A DNA stretch of 64,000 nucleotides from contig NZ_JAVYJB010000012.1 in NCBI RefSeq assembly GCF_032490495.1, forward strand, positions 1 through 64,000, in the 5' to 3' direction. The translations under genes were made by a program, and so were the position numbers. Origin of the DNA: Pilosibacter fragilis (lineage in GTDB: Bacteria > Bacillota > Clostridia > Lachnospirales > Lachnospiraceae). Below, piece by piece: positions 60,989-64,000 of the stretch; position 1 is the stretch's first letter; every line of letters begins with the position of its first letter. The notes under the pieces are model-generated. The model worked only from the letters and a program-made list of their open reading frames with translations. It ran no database searches and was not told where the DNA came from.

Positions 60989-61765
60989 TTAATCTAAATA
61001 ACTTTTCATTGCCTTTAAGGCATTTTTTTCCAGACGGGACACCTGCGCCTGACTAATTCCAACTTCCCCCGCAACCTCCGTCTGCGTCTTCCCCTCAAAA
61101 AACCTCATATCAATAATCCGCCTCTCCCTGACCGGCAGCCTCTTCATCGCCTCACTCAGAGAAAGCTGCTCCACCCAATTCTCCTCCCGGTTCTTTTTAT
61201 CACTGATCTGGTCCATCACACAAAGCGGATCCCCACCATCCGTATAAACCGGCTCATAAAGACTCACCGGACTCTGGATCGCATCCATCGCATAGGTGAT
61301 CTCCTCTTTCGAGATCCCCACCTCATCCGCGATCTCCATGATCGTAGGTTCCCGCAGATTCCTCTTCGTGAGAAGCTCCCGCGCTGAAAGCGCTTTATAA
61401 GCCGTATCCCTGAGCGACCTGCTCACCCGGATCGAATTATTATCTCTCAGATACCGCCGCACCTCCCCAAGGATCATCGGCACCGCATAAGTTGAAAACT
61501 TCACATTCTGCGACAGATCAAAATTATCGATGGCCTTGATAAGCCCGATGCACCCGATCTGAAACAAGTCATCCAGATTCTCACTGCTCCCTGAAAACCT
61601 CTGGATCACACTTAGAACAAGCCTCAGATTCCCCTTAATATATGTTTCTCTTGCGTCCGTATCTCCATTCTGGATCCGTCTGAAAAGGTCGGTTTTTTCC
61701 TCATTCGTCAGAAGCGGGAGCTTAGAAGTATTCACCCCGCAGATCTCAACCTTATATCCTGCCAT
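60989..61765 (-). CDS. sigG: RNA polymerase sporulation sigma factor SigG
   Basis: A 258-residue sigma-70-type factor for the forespore. It begins with the SigG-specific KVEICGVNTSKLPLLTNEE. Region 2 is FQIGCIGLIKAIDNFDLSQN followed by KFSTYAVPMILGEVRRYLRD, and region 4 has the helix-turn-helix TQTEVAGEVGISQAQVSRLE. GCGGAGG precedes ATG. A normal partner (spoIIGA-sigE) is not upstream within the window. It confirms a spore-forming host. Confidence 0.96.
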   Translation of the reverse strand: MAGYKVEICGVNTSKLPLLTNEEKTDLFRRIQNGDTDARETYIKGNLRLVLSVIQRFSGSSENLDDLFQIGCIGLIKAIDNFDLSQNVKFSTYAVPMILGEVRRYLRDNNSIRVSRSLRDTAYKALSARELLTKRNLREPTIMEIADEVGISKEEITYAMDAIQSPVSLYEPVYTDGGDPLCVMDQISDKKNREENWVEQLSLSEAMKRLPVRERRIIDMRFFEGKTQTEVAGEVGISQAQVSRLEKNALKAMKSYLD

Positions 61766-61866
61766 GACAAGAACCTCCGCAAATTATTTTCATAGAAAAT
61801 GATTCACGAAAACAGGACAGTTTATACATGAAAAAAACGGGAGTTATTTCCTGAGAATCATTCCTG

Positions 61867-61906
61867 ATTTTGACATCTTATGCGGAATTTTGACATCTTG
61901 TGCAGA
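61867..61906 (+). repeat. Tandem 20-base direct repeat next to the surface-protein promoter
   Basis: ATTTTGACATCTTATGCGGA is followed at once by ATTTTGACATCTTGTGCAGA (18 of 20 identical). A period of 20 bases puts both units on one face of the helix, as for a dimeric response regulator binding site. It ends 5 bases before the -35. Confidence 0.7.
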
Positions 61907-61911
61907 AAGAA

Positions 61912-61940
61912 TTGCGGGTGGAACAGAAAAAACGTATAAT
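61912..61940 (+). promoter_or_regulatory. Promoter of the large surface protein
   Basis: TTGCGG at 61912-61917, 17-base spacer, TATAAT at 61935-61940. The poor -35 next to the direct repeats suggests that an activator is needed. Confidence 0.65.
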
Positions 61941-62021
61941 AAAATCAACTATGAACCGTGGAATGGTCTGAAATTTTGCAAGTATAATCCGAAAGAACCT
62001 GTCATAAAGGGGGAAATGAAT

Positions 62022-64000
62022 ATGAGAAAGAGAAAATGGTATGAACGTATGTCCGCAGCAGTCCTGATTGCTGTCCTTCTGGTCAATCATGGCGATATGG
62101 GAATTATGGCGAATGCGGAGACGATAACTGCGCTGGAAGAAAATCTGGAAAAAGAGAATAAAAAAATCGAGGCCGAGACAGCCAGCGCGTCCAATGCGGA
62201 CGAGAAGCGGGATACAACTGTGGATTCAAACGAGACGACCGAGTCCGACCTTGAGAAGGAGACCGCGACAGCATCGAATGGGAAAGAGAACCCGGCGACG
62301 AAGAGAAAAATGGCTAAGCGTGCGATGAATGCGGAGTCGGTTACGGAAGGAATATATACGATCAGCCAGCCAACAGAAGGAACGTTTCAGGTTAGTGGCG
62401 GAAGTCTGGAAAGCGATGGGATGAAGGATCTGACGGATGCGATAGATAAAATTTTGGAAAATAGTGCGAATGAGAAAGTAACGATTAATTTTGAGAATAT
62501 CAATATTAGTAGCGGAGCGCCAAAACTTACAAAAGGCTGCGAATTGACTTTGAAAGGCACATATACGAGTGCAGGTGAAGCATTTATTATTGGCTCAAAT
62601 GACACATTTATTATACACAATGAGGCTGATATAACAACAAGTTCGTACGTTATTCGTAGGTCGTCGAATGCTAAGAATTCTACAGCTATTTTTGAACAAA
62701 ATGGCGGTACTGTTAAGTCTGTAGATGGCTTTTATATGTATGAAAATGATGTGATTTCTTTAAATGGAGGAATAATTAATGGAAATGCCAGAGGAAACGG
62801 TGGAACAGGCAGTATTAAAATAAAAGACGGTACATGGAATGGACAACTGGCACATATAAAAGATATAGATATATGTGGGGGACAACTCAATAATATAAAA
62901 GATGATACGAGTACGATTACTGCAATTAGCGAAAGCGAAGAGGTTTCTATCAGTGGTGGAAAAATTTATGCCAAGAACACTAATTCATCGGGAAGAGCTT
63001 TTGCAATTTCAATGTTAGATAAGACAAAATTATCATTATCAGATAATATTGATATATCTGCTGAAGGCGGAAATACGAATGGATCGATATATTATGGTAG
63101 TATGACTAATTCCTGTGCTACTATTGATGCTGTGAATTTAGAAACGATAAATGACTCATTCAAATTTGTGGTAAGTGACCTTGCAATGAAGGCCAGTTCT
63201 TCATTGAAAAACTGGATCAAAGGTTCATACACGAACATGGAGAAGTTAGTCAAAGGGATTCATTTAAGCATTGTCAATCATAATTCTGATAGTGGATATG
63301 CGGATCAGTATCAGAGTTACGAAGCGAGAGCTGTGGGCAACTATATCCGTATTATGGATCCAAAGGCTGAATCAAGTTTGATTCCGGCAGGAAATATTAA
63401 AAGTGCAGAAATCCAGTTACCTTCCGATACGGAAAAGTATCAGGTTAAGATTACGTATGACAAAACTGAGGATGGGACTGAGAAAGTAGAGACGGTCAAG
63501 TACACTAAAGCCGAAGTTACAGTATCCGGAATTATAGATGAAATTCTGTTGAGAAACACTGGAACGGATGGAGTAGAAATCAGTGTGGGAACAACAAAAA
63601 ATCCAATTGCTGGAGATATTACAGTAGATTCAGGCAACGCTGACGATAAACCAGTTTTGCTTAAGGGAAAGATCACTGGAAAAGTAAATGTTGTTGGAAC
63701 GGGAACTTTGGAATCTGAAATTAACTGCAGCGGTTTCAATGGAGAGACAAAAAGTACGATCCATATTACAGGTGGGGAGATTATTGGAACTGTGAATGCA
63801 GATAATGCGAATGAGTCTGTTATCACATTGACCTCTGCAGATCTGATTGTAGATGGTAACGCGCATATTGTAGATCAGTCCGCTTATTCTTCGCAAAATC
63901 GATATGCGATCAGTGCAATTGGTGGAGTATCAGTAACAATTAAAAATGGACTGATTGAGTCAACAAATAACACAGCTGTTTATATAAACAGACTTGGAAG
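62022..64000 (+). CDS. Large secreted beta-helix-like surface protein (3' end beyond window)
   Basis: An open frame of at least 659 codons runs to the window edge. A signal peptide (MRKRKWYERMSAAVLIAVLL to about residue 32, IMANA) is followed by an acidic, low-complexity spacer with TASASNADEK and TATASNGKEN, typical of surface proteins of gut Lachnospiraceae. From about residue 105 the chain has short repeated turns such as VSGGSLES, ISGGKIYAKN, LNGGIINGNA and ITGGEIIGTV, the pattern of right-handed beta-helix adhesins (pectate-lyase fold or Listeria-Bacteroides-type). AAAGGGGG precedes ATG. After about 62400 the DNA is much more AT-rich than upstream. The C-terminus and any sorting signal are not visible. 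Confidence 0.8.
   Translation, partial: MRKRKWYERMSAAVLIAVLLVNHGDMGIMANAETITALEENLEKENKKIEAETASASNADEKRDTTVDSNETTESDLEKETATASNGKENPATKRKMAKRAMNAESVTEGIYTISQPTEGTFQVSGGSLESDGMKDLTDAIDKILENSANEKVTINFENINISSGAPKLTKGCELTLKGTYTSAGEAFIIGSNDTFIIHNEADITTSSYVIRRSSNAKNSTAIFEQNGGTVKSVDGFYMYENDVISLNGGIINGNARGNGGTGSIKIKDGTWNGQLAHIKDIDICGGQLNNIKDDTSTITAISESEEVSISGGKIYAKNTNSSGRAFAISMLDKTKLSLSDNIDISAEGGNTNGSIYYGSMTNSCATIDAVNLETINDSFKFVVSDLAMKASSSLKNWIKGSYTNMEKLVKGIHLSIVNHNSDSGYADQYQSYEARAVGNYIRIMDPKAESSLIPAGNIKSAEIQLPSDTEKYQVKITYDKTEDGTEKVETVKYTKAEVTVSGIIDEILLRNTGTDGVEISVGTTKNPIAGDITVDSGNADDKPVLLKGKITGKVNVVGTGTLESEINCSGFNGETKSTIHITGGEIIGTVNADNANESVITLTSADLIVDGNAHIVDQSAYSSQNRYAISAIGGVSVTIKNGLIESTNNTAVYINRLG

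Overview
The window looks like chromosome from an endospore-forming Firmicute, most probably a Lachnospiraceae gut anaerobe. It carries spoIIID and sigG, an oxygen-scavenging flavodiiron protein, two feoA genes with feoB, a sortase B, wall-binding repeats, and a surface protein with Ala-Ser-Ala-Ser-Asn-Ala spacers of the kind common in that family. Species cannot be fixed from sequence reading alone.

Layout. 1-340: the 3' end of a 23S rRNA gene, then tRNA-Gly(GCC) with no 5S gene between them. 597-11437: a two-cassette nitrogen-compound region. Cassette 1 is an NSS transporter, an M20 N-carbamoyl-amino-acid/ureide hydrolase and a RidA protein. Cassette 2 is a 38-residue symporter accessory protein, an SSS symporter, a near-identical hydrolase paralogue, a hydantoinase/allantoinase-type amidohydrolase and a second RidA. 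A LarA-like protein and an IclR regulator follow. 11624-18234: an aminotransferase divergent from a LysR regulator, a decayed LysR gene, a TSUP exporter, a GreA-type factor, a 2-hydroxycarboxylate transporter and another LysR. 18291-28147: a strong promoter and structured leader ahead of an Opp/Dpp-type ABC importer, an M20 peptidase, a CapA-type protein, a broken M20 start and a serine hydrolase; this reads as one peptide uptake and breakdown unit.

28331-34592: flavodoxin and flavodiiron protein, then a Fur-box-controlled ferrous iron locus (Cys-rich membrane protein, feoA, feoA, feoB) and a ZIP transporter. 34909-43429: TrkH/TrkA potassium uptake, an RNA methyltransferase, a wall-binding repeat protein, an amidohydrolase and a D-2-hydroxyacid dehydrogenase. 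43430-47975: a PEP-mutase/isocitrate-lyase family enzyme, then a small decayed island with a deleted IS66 transposase, IS66 tnpA/tnpB in the opposite orientation, an IS4 remnant abutting a broken DMT transporter and, between the IS66 pieces, an AT-rich cargo with two overlapping small genes (a secreted 59-residue peptide and an 81-residue membrane protein). 47976-57318: a crotonase, an SLC13-type permease, AzlC/AzlD, an NhaD-like antiporter, a cytidylate-kinase-like protein, a MATE exporter, and a sortase B preceded by an orphan cell-wall sorting signal. 57506-64000: a cysteine hydrolase, SpoIIID, a fusion of a Cys-motif domain with a hotdog thioesterase, an M20 peptidase, SigG, and the start of a large AT-rich surface protein that runs off the window.

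Intergenic DNA is rich in dispersed palindromic repeats, several present two or three times, often just after transcription terminators. The most interesting items are the duplicated ureide cassettes with the missed accessory peptide, the secreted peptide/membrane protein pair, the orphan sortase signal coupled to its sortase, the structured leader before the ABC operon, and the repeat families.
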